From Sphingomonas prati (lineage in GTDB: Bacteria; Pseudomonadota; Alphaproteobacteria; Sphingomonadales; Sphingomonadaceae), in contig NZ_BMJP01000002.1 of assembly GCF_014643515.1 (NCBI RefSeq), positions 186,001-250,000 of the forward strand: a stretch of 64,000 nt of DNA, given 5' to 3'. A program made the translations under genes and the position numbers. Every line of letters begins with the position of its first letter. Positions within the stretch are counted from its first letter, which is position 1. Below are positions 24,730 to 33,890 of the stretch, piece by piece. The notes under the pieces are model-generated. The model was not told where the DNA came from. It made no database searches and saw only the letters and a list, made by a program, of their open reading frames with translations.

Positions 24730-27700
24730 CGCCGGCGAGCCTCACGGCCTTCTTCGTGCTGCGAAGCCGGTTCACGCTGATGCTTTGCCTGCTGGCCGTG
24801 ATGCTCGGCGTCAACGCCTGGATGACGATCACGCGATCGGAGGATCCACAATTTCCGGTCCCGAACATGACGGTGCGCGTCGCGCTGCCCGGCGCCACCG
24901 CAGAGGAGATCGAGCAGACCGTTTCGCGCCGCATCGAGGAGGCCGCATACGGGCTGGACGGCATCAGCGAGGTCGAGTCGACGAGCACCGACGGGGCAGC
25001 ATCCATCGCGGTCAGGTTCGACTGGTCGAACGATCCCGATCGCAAGTACGACGAGGTCGTGCGGGTCACGCAAAGCCTCCGCGCGGCATTGCCCGCCGGC
25101 GTCACCCGGCTGGAGGTCTTCCGCAACCGCACCAGCGAGACGTCGATCTTCGAAGCCGCGCTCGTCAGTCCGGTTCTGCCCATGCGTCGCTTCCAGAAAG
25201 TGGCCGACCGGCTGGCCGAGGAGATCGGCCGCATACCCGGAATCCGCGAAGCACGCGTTTGGGGCGCGCCGCGCTCCGAACTGCGGGTCGCTCTCGATCT
25301 CCGCCGCCTGGCGGCGCTGCAACTCGCGCCGACCGCGGTAAGCGATGCGCTCGCACGGGCGGGCGTCGAAGGACCGATCGGCGCGATCCATGCGGGCGAC
25401 CGACGCATGATCGTGCGTGAGGGCGGTGCCTTCACCGACTTGGACGCCGTGCGGACCGTGCCCGTCATCGCGCGTGATGGCGCCGTGATCCGCGTCGGCG
25501 ACGTCGCCACCGTTGGCTGGGCGACCGGGGAGCCGGAGCATCTGACCCGCTTCGGTGGACGGCGCGCGCTGCTCGTCACCGCCACGGCCAAAGAAGGGGT
25601 CGCGATCGGACCTGTGACACAGGCGGTCAAGGACCGGCTCGCGGCGTATGAGAAGCGCCTGCCCGGCGGCGTTCGCCTGGAACGCGCCTTCTTTCAGGAA
25701 GACAATGTCCGGCGAAGACTGAACGGGCTGACGCGCGACTTCCTGATTGCCTTTGCCGTCGTGGCCGTCACGCTGCTGCCGCTGGGCCTGCGTGCCGCCG
25801 GGGTGGTGATGCTGGCCATTCCGCTGTCGCTGCTGGTCGGGCTGGCCACGCTCCAGGCATTCGGCTTCGGGTTGAACCAGCTTTCCATTGCGGGCTTCGT
25901 CCTGTCCCTGGGCCTGCTCGTCGACGACTCGATTGTCGTGACGGAGAACATCGCGCGGCACCTGCGGTCCGGCAAGGACCGCACAACTGCGGCGCTCGAC
26001 GGGACCCGGCAGATTTTCCTTGCGGTCGCCGGCTGCACCGCCTGCCTGATGCTGGCGTTCCTGCCGCTCGTCGCGCTTCCGGAAGGATCAGGGGCGTTCA
26101 TCCGTCCGCTTCCCGTTGCGGTGATCGCGACCATCGCGGCGTCCTTCGTCGTTGCCCTGACCGTCGTCCCGTTTGCCGCCAGCCGCATGCTCCCGGCAAC
26201 CGAACCCGCGGAAGGCAATCGTCTGCTCAGGGCGCTCGATAATGGAATTCGGCGGTTCTACCGCCCCCTCCTGAACCGCGCGCTCGATCGGCCCTGGGCG
26301 GCGTTGGCCGCACTGGTCATGCTCTGCCTCCTCACCATCCCCCTGCTCGACCGGATCGGCAGCAGCCTGTTCCCGACGGCCGATACCCCGCAGTTTCTGA
26401 TCCGGGTCGAAACGCCCGATGGTTCCGCGCTGCGCGCCACGGACCGCGCCCTGCGTTTCGTCGAGCGGCGGCTGGCCGCGGAGCCGACGATTGCGTGGCA
26501 TGCCGCGAACCTGGGTCGCGGCAACCCGCAGCTTTACTATAACCAGCGCCAGCGCGATCCGAACCCGACCTTTGGCGAGGTCGCCGCCGCCTTCAAGGAA
26601 TGGCGCGGTGCGGAGTCGGAAGCGGTGATCGCGCGTCTCCGGCGTGACTTCGGCCGCTACCCGGGGGCGCGGATCGTCGTGGTGCTCTTCGCGCAGGGTC
26701 CGTCGCTGGAGGCGCCGATCGAAATCCGCATTTCGGGCGATGACATGACTACGCTCAAGGTCCTGGCGCAGGCGACCGAACGCGCGCTGGAAGCCACGCC
26801 CGGCACCCGCGACATCGTCAATCCGCTGCGTTCCGACCGTGTCGATCTCGCCTTGTCGATCGACCATGCCAAGGCAGCCGCGCTGGGCGTGGAGGCCGGC
26901 GTCGCGCGGCGCACGGTTCGCCTGGCGCTCACCGGCGAGGAACCCGCACGCCTTCGCGATCCGGACGGCGACGACTATCCGGTGCGGGTGCGGCTTGCGA
27001 TGCTCGATCGCAACGAACTGGCGAGCCTGGACAGCATCCAGGTGCCCGCTGCCGAAGGTGCCGCGGTCCCGCTTGCCGCCATTGCCCAGCCGAGCATCCA
27101 GTCCGGGCTTGCGCGGATCGGCCGCTACCAGCAGCAGCGAACGGTCCTGCTCAGCGCGTTCGTGGCACCAGGGTATCTCACCGCGACGGTCGCCGACGCG
27201 GCGTTGCGGCGCGTACAGGCAAGCGTACCGCTCCCCCCCGGCTACGCGGTCAGCGCCGGCGGAGAAGCGGAGGAACAATCGCGTGGCGAGGCGGGCCTGA
27301 TCTCTGCCGTGATTGCGGCGGTCGTGGGCATCCTCGCCATCCTCGTACTCGAATTCGGTCGATTCCGGCTGGTTGGCGTCGTTGCCGGCATCGTCCCGCT
27401 CGGCCTTCTGGGCGCCGTCACGGCGCTGTGGCTCGGCGGCTATTCGCTGTCCTTCACGGCGACGATCGGTGTGATCGCGTTGATCGGGATCGAGATCAAG
27501 AACTCGATCCTCCTCGTCGACTTCACCGAACAGCTGCGGGCCGGCGGCATGGGGATGCGCGAAGCCGTCGAGCAAGCGGGCCAGACCCGTTTCCTGCCGG
27601 TGCTGCTGACGTCCGCGACGGCGATCGGCGGGCTGCTGCCGCTGGCGATCGAGGGATCGGGCCTCTACGCGCCGATGGCGATCGCGATCATCGGCGGGCT

Positions 27701-27782
27701 CCTGTCCTCCACTGTGTTGTCCCGCATCGCGACGCCGGTGCTCTACCTCCTCCTCGTTCGTGGCGATGGAGGAAAAGCGTGA
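24726..27782 (+). CDS. RND-family efflux pump permease
   Basis: 1018 residues, the usual size, twelve-helix RND inner-membrane pump. Start at the GTG 24726 inside the adaptor stop. Motifs: TITRSEDPQFPVPNMTVRVA in the porter domain, the proton-relay Asp pair in helix 4 (LGLLVDDSIVVTENIARHL, about residues 400-401) and FTATIGVIALIGIEIKNSIL in the second half. The sequence is of the hydrophobe/multidrug exporter type rather than the metal-exporting CzcA type, as far as the helix-4 residues show. It works with the adaptor and the NodT-type channel on either side. Confidence 0.95.
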   Translation: MTPASLTAFFVLRSRFTLMLCLLAVMLGVNAWMTITRSEDPQFPVPNMTVRVALPGATAEEIEQTVSRRIEEAAYGLDGISEVESTSTDGAASIAVRFDWSNDPDRKYDEVVRVTQSLRAALPAGVTRLEVFRNRTSETSIFEAALVSPVLPMRRFQKVADRLAEEIGRIPGIREARVWGAPRSELRVALDLRRLAALQLAPTAVSDALARAGVEGPIGAIHAGDRRMIVREGGAFTDLDAVRTVPVIARDGAVIRVGDVATVGWATGEPEHLTRFGGRRALLVTATAKEGVAIGPVTQAVKDRLAAYEKRLPGGVRLERAFFQEDNVRRRLNGLTRDFLIAFAVVAVTLLPLGLRAAGVVMLAIPLSLLVGLATLQAFGFGLNQLSIAGFVLSLGLLVDDSIVVTENIARHLRSGKDRTTAALDGTRQIFLAVAGCTACLMLAFLPLVALPEGSGAFIRPLPVAVIATIAASFVVALTVVPFAASRMLPATEPAEGNRLLRALDNGIRRFYRPLLNRALDRPWAALAALVMLCLLTIPLLDRIGSSLFPTADTPQFLIRVETPDGSALRATDRALRFVERRLAAEPTIAWHAANLGRGNPQLYYNQRQRDPNPTFGEVAAAFKEWRGAESEAVIARLRRDFGRYPGARIVVVLFAQGPSLEAPIEIRISGDDMTTLKVLAQATERALEATPGTRDIVNPLRSDRVDLALSIDHAKAAALGVEAGVARRTVRLALTGEEPARLRDPDGDDYPVRVRLAMLDRNELASLDSIQVPAAEGAAVPLAAIAQPSIQSGLARIGRYQQQRTVLLSAFVAPGYLTATVADAALRRVQASVPLPPGYAVSAGGEAEEQSRGEAGLISAVIAAVVGILAILVLEFGRFRLVGVVAGIVPLGLLGAVTALWLGGYSLSFTATIGVIALIGIEIKNSILLVDFTEQLRAGGMGMREAVEQAGQTRFLPVLLTSATAIGGLLPLAIEGSGLYAPMAIAIIGGLLSSTVLSRIATPVLYLLLVRGDGGKA

Positions 27783-29173
27783 CCCGCAAGGCATTGGCGA
27801 TCGCCGCCGCCTTGCTGGTTTCGGGCTGCATGACCGGGACCGATTATGTGCGGCCGGACGTGATGGTCGCCGATCGGTGGCGCGCGTCGGCCATGACCGG
27901 TGAAGCACCGCTGACCCCATGGTGGAACCGCGTCGGTGATCCACAGCTCCAGGCCCTCATCACCGCCGCGCTCGCGCAGAATCTGGACATCGAAATCGTA
28001 CTGGCGCGGCTCGATCGGGCGCGTGCGGCAGTGGGCGCCACCCAGGCCGCCCTGCGGCCGGGCGGCGGTGTCCAGTCCAGCGTGTCACGCACGCGCGCCT
28101 CCAACGAGACCGGGCTTGCGTCGATCGCGGACCAGGTACCGGGGATCCGGATCGACCGTTCGGAAAGCGTCTACGACGCGACGTTGCGCGCAAGCTGGGA
28201 AGCCGACCTGTTCGGCGGCCTGCGACGATCGCGCGAGGCCGCCGGGCAGGACTATCAGGCCGCATTCGCGGACGGTGCGGCGGCCCGGATCGCAATCGCG
28301 GCCGAGGTGGCCGATACCTATGTCCAGCTCCGCACCCTGCAGGTCAGGCTCGACGTCGCGACAGCCTTGACCCGTTCGGCCGAGCGGCTGGAGACACTGG
28401 TTCGTCAGCGGTACGCCGCGGGCGAGGCGTCGCTTCGGGAACTGGAGCAGGCGCGCACCTCCAGTGCGGCGATCCGTGCCACCCTGCCCGGCCTGCGCTT
28501 CGGCATCGAAGTCCGCTTGAACCGCATCATGGTCCTGGCCGGAACCGTGCCGGAAGCCGACCGCAACGGGCTCGACCAGCCCGGCCCGGTCCCGACGATG
28601 CCGCTGCCTTCCTCAGGCTCGCCGCGAGACCTGCTGCGCAGACGACCGGACATCGTGGCCGCTGAGCGAAGGCTGGCGGCATCGCATGCCCGGATTGGTC
28701 AGGCACTGGCGGAATATTATCCAAGCGTCTCGCTGTCGGCACTTGCGGGGTTCCAGTCGACCGCCGCGGGGCGGTTGTTGTCGGGGCCAGCCAGCGTGGT
28801 GGGCGGCACCTTCGGCCTGCGCTGGCGCCTGTTCGACTTCGAGCGGATCGCAGCCGAGGTCGCCGCTGCCCGTGGCGTGGAGCGTGAGGCGCTGGCCGGA
28901 TACCGGCAGCTGGTGCTGCGTGCCGCCGAGGATGTCGAGAACGCGGCCGTGGCCTATGGTTCCGCAAAGGAACGGGTCGCCACCCATGCGGTCGAGGTCG
29001 AAGCAGCGACCCGGGCCCGTCAGTTGCTCGACGAGGCATGGCGTGCCGGACAGATCGGCCTGCTCGATCTCATCGAAGCGGATCGTCGCCTCCTGCAGGC
29101 ACGGGACAGCGTGGCGAACGCATCAGGCGATGCAGCAAGAGCAGTCATCGCGCTCAATCGAACGCTCGGCTGA
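27779..29173 (+). CDS. RND outer membrane channel lipoprotein, NodT/OprM type
   Basis: 464 residues from the GTG at 27779, which overlaps the pump stop (GTGA). Lipoprotein signal AIAAALLVSGCMTG (Cys about 17). Two OEP repeats: WWNRVGDPQLQALITAALAQNLDIEI with ARAAVGATQAALRPG, and RPDIVAAERRLAASHARIGQALAEYYPSVSLSALAGF with LLDLIEADRRLLQARDS at the end. It forms the trimeric outer-membrane duct of the tripartite pump. It completes a four-gene rightward set starting at 22744. Confidence 0.95.
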   Translation: MTRKALAIAAALLVSGCMTGTDYVRPDVMVADRWRASAMTGEAPLTPWWNRVGDPQLQALITAALAQNLDIEIVLARLDRARAAVGATQAALRPGGGVQSSVSRTRASNETGLASIADQVPGIRIDRSESVYDATLRASWEADLFGGLRRSREAAGQDYQAAFADGAAARIAIAAEVADTYVQLRTLQVRLDVATALTRSAERLETLVRQRYAAGEASLRELEQARTSSAAIRATLPGLRFGIEVRLNRIMVLAGTVPEADRNGLDQPGPVPTMPLPSSGSPRDLLRRRPDIVAAERRLAASHARIGQALAEYYPSVSLSALAGFQSTAAGRLLSGPASVVGGTFGLRWRLFDFERIAAEVAAARGVEREALAGYRQLVLRAAEDVENAAVAYGSAKERVATHAVEVEAATRARQLLDEAWRAGQIGLLDLIEADRRLLQARDSVANASGDAARAVIALNRTLG

Positions 29174-29190
29174 TGAGCGGCGACCGCTCA
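29174..29190. terminator. Short hairpin between convergent genes
   Basis: TGAGCGG-CGA-CCGCTCA directly follows the channel gene stop. It is short, but correctly placed for a terminator shared with the convergent hydrolase gene. Confidence 0.45.
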
Positions 29191-29226
29191 GAACCCAGAC
29201 GTCTGAGCCCGACCGGTTCCCGATTG

Positions 29227-30252
29227 CTACGGCGTGGACAACGAAGCCTCGTCGAGCCAGCCCGCTACCGCTCTGGTAACCCCCTCCGGGTCCTCCAGCA
29301 TCAGCATGTGACCCGCCTCCACGACGCTCTCGGTCAACGCCGTACAGTCTCCCCGCATGGGCTCGGCAAGACCGCTGTGCATTGTGTCGCACACGGTGTC
29401 GCGGTCTGCATGAATGAAGAGTGCCGGCAGATCGATCCGGCCGAACCCGGGCGCCTCGCGCGCGTATACCGCATTGTCGGCATCGTTGAGATACCAGGCG
29501 TTCGCGCCGCGGAAGCCGGTCCGGTTGAAGGCGGTAACGAACGCTGCGAACAGCGCTTCACTCATCATCGTCTCGTCTCGCGCCATCTGCGGTGCGCGCC
29601 GCCCCGGCCCGAAGAAGCCGCCACGTGAACGTAACTCGGAAAACTTCGACGGCTTGCCGACCACGTCCGGCGCCGTACGACGGAACGATGCCGCGATGGT
29701 CGCCCGGACATCGGCCTCCAGTGCATCCGCCGCGGGGCCGGCGTGCTCACGGTGATAAAGCCAGTAGTCGAACTGCCCCGCCGGATAGCGGTCGATCGGG
29801 TAGAGCCGCCGGTCGACCGTCGCGATCATGTTTTCGGCCGTGTTGCCACGCGCAAAGTACGGCACGCAGAGCGCCACCACGCCGCGGCATCGATCGGGAT
29901 GATGCGCCGCGATCGACCAGACGGGCGCGCAACCCCAATCATGCCCGACCCATATCGCGGGAGCCCCGCCAAGCGCGTTATGCAGTTCGACCATGTCACG
30001 CGTGATCGCCCGCACGGAATAGTCGCAAGTTCGCGTCGGCACCGACGAGCCGCCATAGCCGCGCATGTCGGGCGCGACGCAGCGCCAGCCCAGGGCGGCG
30101 AAATGCGCAAGCTGGTGTTCCCAGATGATGCCGAGCTCGGGCCACCCATGCGCGAAGATCATGAGCGGTCCATCGACCGGCCCCGCCTCGATAAAGGCGG
30201 TCCGGTGCCGGGCCGTCTCCACGATGCCGGCACGGAACGGATCGGTGGTCAC
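29227..30252 (-). CDS. Alpha/beta hydrolase, epoxide-hydrolase-like
   Basis: 341 residues from the GTG at 30252, one base after the stop of the DUF1330 gene; longer readings only enter that gene. Oxyanion motif FAHGWPELGIIWEHQL, nucleophile elbow WVGHDWGCAPVW (Asp nucleophile, as in epoxide hydrolases and haloalkane dehalogenases), acid in FIHADRDTVCD and the catalytic His in VEAGHMLMLEDPEGV. The HGxP plus Asp pattern favours an epoxide hydrolase. Probably co-transcribed with the DUF1330 protein and controlled by the divergent LysR. Confidence 0.92.
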   Translation of the reverse strand: MTTDPFRAGIVETARHRTAFIEAGPVDGPLMIFAHGWPELGIIWEHQLAHFAALGWRCVAPDMRGYGGSSVPTRTCDYSVRAITRDMVELHNALGGAPAIWVGHDWGCAPVWSIAAHHPDRCRGVVALCVPYFARGNTAENMIATVDRRLYPIDRYPAGQFDYWLYHREHAGPAADALEADVRATIAASFRRTAPDVVGKPSKFSELRSRGGFFGPGRRAPQMARDETMMSEALFAAFVTAFNRTGFRGANAWYLNDADNAVYAREAPGFGRIDLPALFIHADRDTVCDTMHSGLAEPMRGDCTALTESVVEAGHMLMLEDPEGVTRAVAGWLDEASLSTP

Positions 30253-30253
30253 G

Positions 30254-30670
30254 TCAGCGCGTCCGCGTTGCGATGAAGCGCCAATCGCGCAACACCGCCA
30301 AACGGTGAGGCTTGGCACAGCGGTTATAGGTCTCGCTCGTCAAGATCCGGCGAAGATCGTCGAACCGCGCGTACCGGACGACGGCGATCTCGTCCCAATC
30401 ATCGTCCTGCTCCCCCAGCAGGGTGGCGCTCCGTGCGCCCGCGTAGAGCAGTTCGGGAGTGATCCCCAGCGCGGCGCAGGCCTGCCGGAAGCCGCCGACA
30501 TAGCCTTCGTAATAACCGCTGCGGGCGTCCGGCTTTGGGTCGACAAAATCGGCGGGGTAATGTGCTTGCGCGCGGAAGCGGAGCAGGTTCACCATCACCA
30601 CCGGACCATCGCCGATCGCCCGCGCTGCATCGTCGAGGACAGTCTCGTCCAACTCTAGGTTCGTCTTCAC
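30254..30670 (-). CDS. DUF1330-like protein
   Basis: 138 residues from a GTG at 30670 with a strong AAGGAGG 6 bases upstream. A ferredoxin-like (dimeric alpha/beta barrel) sequence: DGPVVMVNLLRFRAQAHYP, SGYYEGYVGGFRQACAALG, DDWDEIAVVRYARFDDLRRI. Similar folds occur in DUF1330 and DUF1330-related proteins near hydrolases. It may assist or modify the hydrolase reaction, but no activity is known. Confidence 0.78.
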   Translation of the reverse strand: MKTNLELDETVLDDAARAIGDGPVVMVNLLRFRAQAHYPADFVDPKPDARSGYYEGYVGGFRQACAALGITPELLYAGARSATLLGEQDDDWDEIAVVRYARFDDLRRILTSETYNRCAKPHRLAVLRDWRFIATRTR

Positions 30671-30755
30671 GGTCGGCCTCCTTGTTGATTGTCAGGGTAT
30701 GGCCGAACCGCCCGACCGCCTGTAGACCATGTCGGGGCAGGATGGAGTTGCCGTG

Positions 30756-31730
30756 ATGTCCACACCAGCCAACTTCCAGCGCCTCATCAACCTGCTGCAC
30801 TTCGCTCGGGTGGTGGATGCCGGATCGTTCGCCGAAGCCGCCAGACGTGCCGGAACGACCACCTCGGCTCTGTCCAAGGCGGTGTCGCGGTTCGAGCAGA
30901 CGCACGGTGTCCGGCTGCTTCATCGCAGCACCCATGCGCTCTCGCTGACGCCCGAGGGAGAGCGTCTGCTCGAGGGGACACGTGACCTGCTGCGCGAAGC
31001 GGAGCGGCTCGAGGCAACGCTCGACCATGCCGCCGCGAGCGGCTCGGGCGGGCGCGTGCGGCTGAGCGCGCCGGCGCCGTTGATCCGCGCACGGCTGGCC
31101 GGTCAGGTGCCGACGCTCCTGCGCGCCAACCCAGACATCGAACTCGAACTGAAGATCGACGACGGCACGCTCGATCTGGCGGCCGAGGCGATCGACATCG
31201 CCATCCGCTACGGGCCGCTGGCCGGACAGCCCGGCCTGGTCGCCACGCCGCTCGGTAGCTTTCCATGGATCCTGTGCGCGACCCGCCGCTATGTCGAGTT
31301 GATGGGGGCGCCGCTGTCTCCGGCGGATCTCGTGGACCACAAGCAGATCGGCTTTCGCGAGCCCAGGGCTGGCCGGTTGATGGCCTGGCAGTTCACGAAC
31401 CCCGCTGACGGCTCACCCATCCGCCACCTGCCGCGGCCTAGGCTGGTGGTGGAGGACGTCGGTGCGATCTGGTCGCTGATGCGGCTGGGAGTTGGGTTGG
31501 CTTGGCTTCCGGCCTGGGTCGGGCTGAAGGACTTGCGCGAGGGGCGTGTGGTCGAACTGTTGCGCGACTGGCGGGTGGCGGAGACCCCAATCCACGCGGT
31601 GCGGCTTGAACGCCGCCAGACGCCCCGGCGTATCCGCTCGCTCCTCGATGGCCTGCAGACGGTTGCGAGCCAATGGTCATACAGCGACAGGGAAGCGTTT
31701 CACGAGGTGCGAACGAAACATGGTGATTGA
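30756..31730 (+). CDS. LysR family transcriptional regulator
   Basis: 324 residues from ATG 30756 (GGATGGAG at 8 bases). HTH: FARVVDAGSFAEAARRAGTT then SALSKAVSRFEQTHG. Effector domain: RVRLSAPAPLIRARLAGQVP and LAAEAIDIAIRYGPLAGQPGLVATPLG, ending in the CrgA-like GVGLAWLPAWVGLKDLREGRVVELL. Divergent from the DUF1330/epoxide hydrolase operon with 85 bases between, and upstream of an SDR gene on its own strand. Confidence 0.93.
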   Translation: MSTPANFQRLINLLHFARVVDAGSFAEAARRAGTTTSALSKAVSRFEQTHGVRLLHRSTHALSLTPEGERLLEGTRDLLREAERLEATLDHAAASGSGGRVRLSAPAPLIRARLAGQVPTLLRANPDIELELKIDDGTLDLAAEAIDIAIRYGPLAGQPGLVATPLGSFPWILCATRRYVELMGAPLSPADLVDHKQIGFREPRAGRLMAWQFTNPADGSPIRHLPRPRLVVEDVGAIWSLMRLGVGLAWLPAWVGLKDLREGRVVELLRDWRVAETPIHAVRLERRQTPRRIRSLLDGLQTVASQWSYSDREAFHEVRTKHGD

Positions 31731-31887
31731 CGTGAAGTCACCCACAGTCGGCAGCGCGGGCGTCGCCTAATAAGCAGATCGTAGGATCAGGCAAGAAGCT
31801 TCCAGCTTCGGGCATCGAGCTTATCGACGACAAGTCTATCTTGCCATGGAGACGCCAAATCGGCTTCCTTCATGAAAGGTAAGTTCC

Positions 31888-32862
31888 GTGACCCACTGGA
31901 CATCCTCCGACATCCCTCCGCAAAATGGCCGGACTGCGGTTATCACCGGCACCGGCGGCCTCGGTTACCAGGACGCGCTCATGCTGGCGCGCGCTGGCGG
32001 CGACATCATTCTGGCCGGACGCGATGCACATAAAGGTGCCGACGCGGTCGACCGGATCCGGAGCAAGGTGACAGCGGCCAGGATCCGGTTCGTTCGGCTC
32101 GATCTCGCGAACCTTGCATCGGTTGCCTCCTTCGCCGAGCGGCTCGGCAAGCAGCAGGACCGCGTCGATCTGCTCATCAACAATGCGGGCGTGATGGTCC
32201 CTCCCCGGCGACAGGTGACGGCCGACGGTTTCGAACTGCAGTTCGGCACCAACCATCTCGGTCATTTCGCGCTGACCGCCCAACTTCTCCCGCTTCTGCG
32301 CAAGGGCCGGAACGCGCGCGTCATCTCGCTGTCGAGCGTCGCGGCGCCCAGTGGAGCGATCGACTTTGCCAACCTGAATGCCGAGCAAAGCTACAAGGCG
32401 ATGCCGGCCTACAGCCAGTCGAAGCTCGCCTGTCTGATGTTCGCGTTCGAACTGCAGCGGCGCAGCGAGGCCGGCGGATGGGGGATCACCAGCATCGCCG
32501 CGCATCCGGGCGTCTCACGTACCGACTTGCTGCACAACGGGCCGGGGCGTTGGAGCGTGCACGGCCTTGCCCGCTCGCTGCTTCCGTTCCTGTTCCAGCC
32601 CGCAGCCCAAGGCGCGTTGCCGACGCTGTTCGCGGCAACCTCGGACCGGGCCAAGGCTGGCGGCTACTACGGGCCCGACCGGATGGGCGAGACGCGCGGC
32701 TATCCAACCGAAGCCGGAATACCGCCGCAGGCGCTGGACGAGGCCGTCGCATCACGGCTGTGGGACGTGTCCGAAGCGCTGACCGGCGTGCGGTTCGCGC
32801 AAGGCACTGTCGAACCGCAGCTACGGTTGCCGGCCGCGGACCCTTACAGCGCCGCCGCCTGA
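31888..32862 (+). CDS. SDR family NAD(P)-dependent oxidoreductase with shortened glycine loop
   Basis: 324 residues from a GTG at 31888 (GAAAGG upstream). Retinol-dehydrogenase/protochlorophyllide-reductase-like SDR: NNAGVMVPPRRQVTADGFE, FGTNHLGHFALTAQLLPLL, ISLSSVAAPSG and catalytic YSQSKLACLMF. The cofactor loop reads TGTGGLGYQDAL, one residue shorter than the standard TGxxxGxG. Closely related in style to the SDR at 36573 (both have GLGY-x-DAL-x-LARAG). No signal peptide. Substrate unknown. Confidence 0.9.
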   Translation: MTHWTSSDIPPQNGRTAVITGTGGLGYQDALMLARAGGDIILAGRDAHKGADAVDRIRSKVTAARIRFVRLDLANLASVASFAERLGKQQDRVDLLINNAGVMVPPRRQVTADGFELQFGTNHLGHFALTAQLLPLLRKGRNARVISLSSVAAPSGAIDFANLNAEQSYKAMPAYSQSKLACLMFAFELQRRSEAGGWGITSIAAHPGVSRTDLLHNGPGRWSVHGLARSLLPFLFQPAAQGALPTLFAATSDRAKAGGYYGPDRMGETRGYPTEAGIPPQALDEAVASRLWDVSEALTGVRFAQGTVEPQLRLPAADPYSAAA

Positions 32863-32979
32863 CCCTCGAGGGCGATTGCCGTGCTGCCGGAACCGGACAC
32901 GACGAACTGCGCCCGCCCCCCCCCCTTCCGCCCGCCTCTGCACCGCACAGGCCGGTCGGCGATCCTCAAGGAGATTGTC

Positions 32980-33381
32980 ATGGGCTACATGGACTTCGAC
33001 GTCATCACCGGCAGCGCGACCATTGCGCGAACCCGCGGCGCGCCGGACACGCCGGCCCTTGCCGAAGGGCGTTTCAGCCCGCTGGAATGGTCGGTCGTCG
33101 CCCTCTCACGTGGGGATCCGGTCTCCAGCCTGCGATCCCCCGGGCGCGTTGCGATCGCGATGGGAAACGTGTTCGGCATGCGCCAGACACCCCGCCTGGC
33201 TTGCCCCCGTCTGGAAGCGTTGCGACGGATCGCGGTGCTGAGTTGGCAGCGCGGCTTCGCAGTGCCCGGGCATGAAGTGACCGCGTTCACGACGGCGGGC
33301 TTCACGCTCGATCAATACGAGGTGCTAGTCGCCAGCATTTCCCGCACGCGGGCCGCATCGTCACGAAGAACGCGGCGATGA
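32980..33381 (+). CDS. Hypothetical protein
   Basis: 133 residues from ATG 32980, chosen because AAGGAG lies 7 bases upstream. Soluble, with no signal or helix long enough to span a membrane. WSVVALSRGDPVSSLRSPGR and LEALRRIAVLSWQRGFAVPG are its most regular stretches. No family recognised. The stop overlaps the ATG of the next gene (ATGA at 33378), so the pair is probably translated together. Confidence 0.65.
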   Translation: MGYMDFDVITGSATIARTRGAPDTPALAEGRFSPLEWSVVALSRGDPVSSLRSPGRVAIAMGNVFGMRQTPRLACPRLEALRRIAVLSWQRGFAVPGHEVTAFTTAGFTLDQYEVLVASISRTRAASSRRTRR

Positions 33382-33713
33382 GTGAGCCCGTCATCGTCGT
33401 GGAACGCGCAGTTCCACGCGCCGAGAGTATCCGGCCCCCGCCCTGTTCACCCGCGCTCCGACGTAAGCCGAAGAGGCCTACCAGGTCGCAACCGCGGGGC
33501 CGGGCTTCCTCCACGGTCAATCCGACGGTGAGACGTCGGATCGCAGGGCTGGTTTTCGGCGCGCTTCTCGCGTGGTCGCTTGCCTACGCTGTCCAGTCCG
33601 CGGCACAATTTCTCGACAATATGTTGATCGCAGTCGTGCTGGTTCTGACAGCCGGACTCCCATTCATCCCGCTCGTCGCTTCGCTGTTCGCATCGAAGCC
33701 GGGCCGCAGGTAA
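33378..33713 (+). CDS. Small two-helix membrane protein, unknown
   Basis: 111 residues. A proline- and arginine-rich N-terminal 50 residues, then two hydrophobic helices (IAGLVFGALLAWSLAYAVQ and NMLIAVVLVLTAGLPFIPLVASLF). ATG overlaps the stop of the previous hypothetical gene. The gap to the next gene (177 bases) shows nothing else. Function unknown. Confidence 0.6.
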   Translation: MSEPVIVVERAVPRAESIRPPPCSPALRRKPKRPTRSQPRGRASSTVNPTVRRRIAGLVFGALLAWSLAYAVQSAAQFLDNMLIAVVLVLTAGLPFIPLVASLFASKPGRR

Positions 33714-33890
33714 GAGCGTCCGGTCAACTCATTACGAATGAAGATCTCTGACGGTACTGCGCCCGTCCAAGCAGGATCTACAGTAGGCAGAAGGGCCTCC
33801 GCACAAGAATGGCAACAGGAACGCAACCTTATGCGAGTTCAGCGGCAGATCCCACCTCAGCTCTTTTGGTCTGAATCGAGGCGTATGCCT

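Noticed and set aside
24684-27944. Long minus-strand frames opposite the RND pump (24684-25961, 26088-27944)
   Set aside because: Composition typical of GC-rich antisense frames and full overlap with a clear RND permease.
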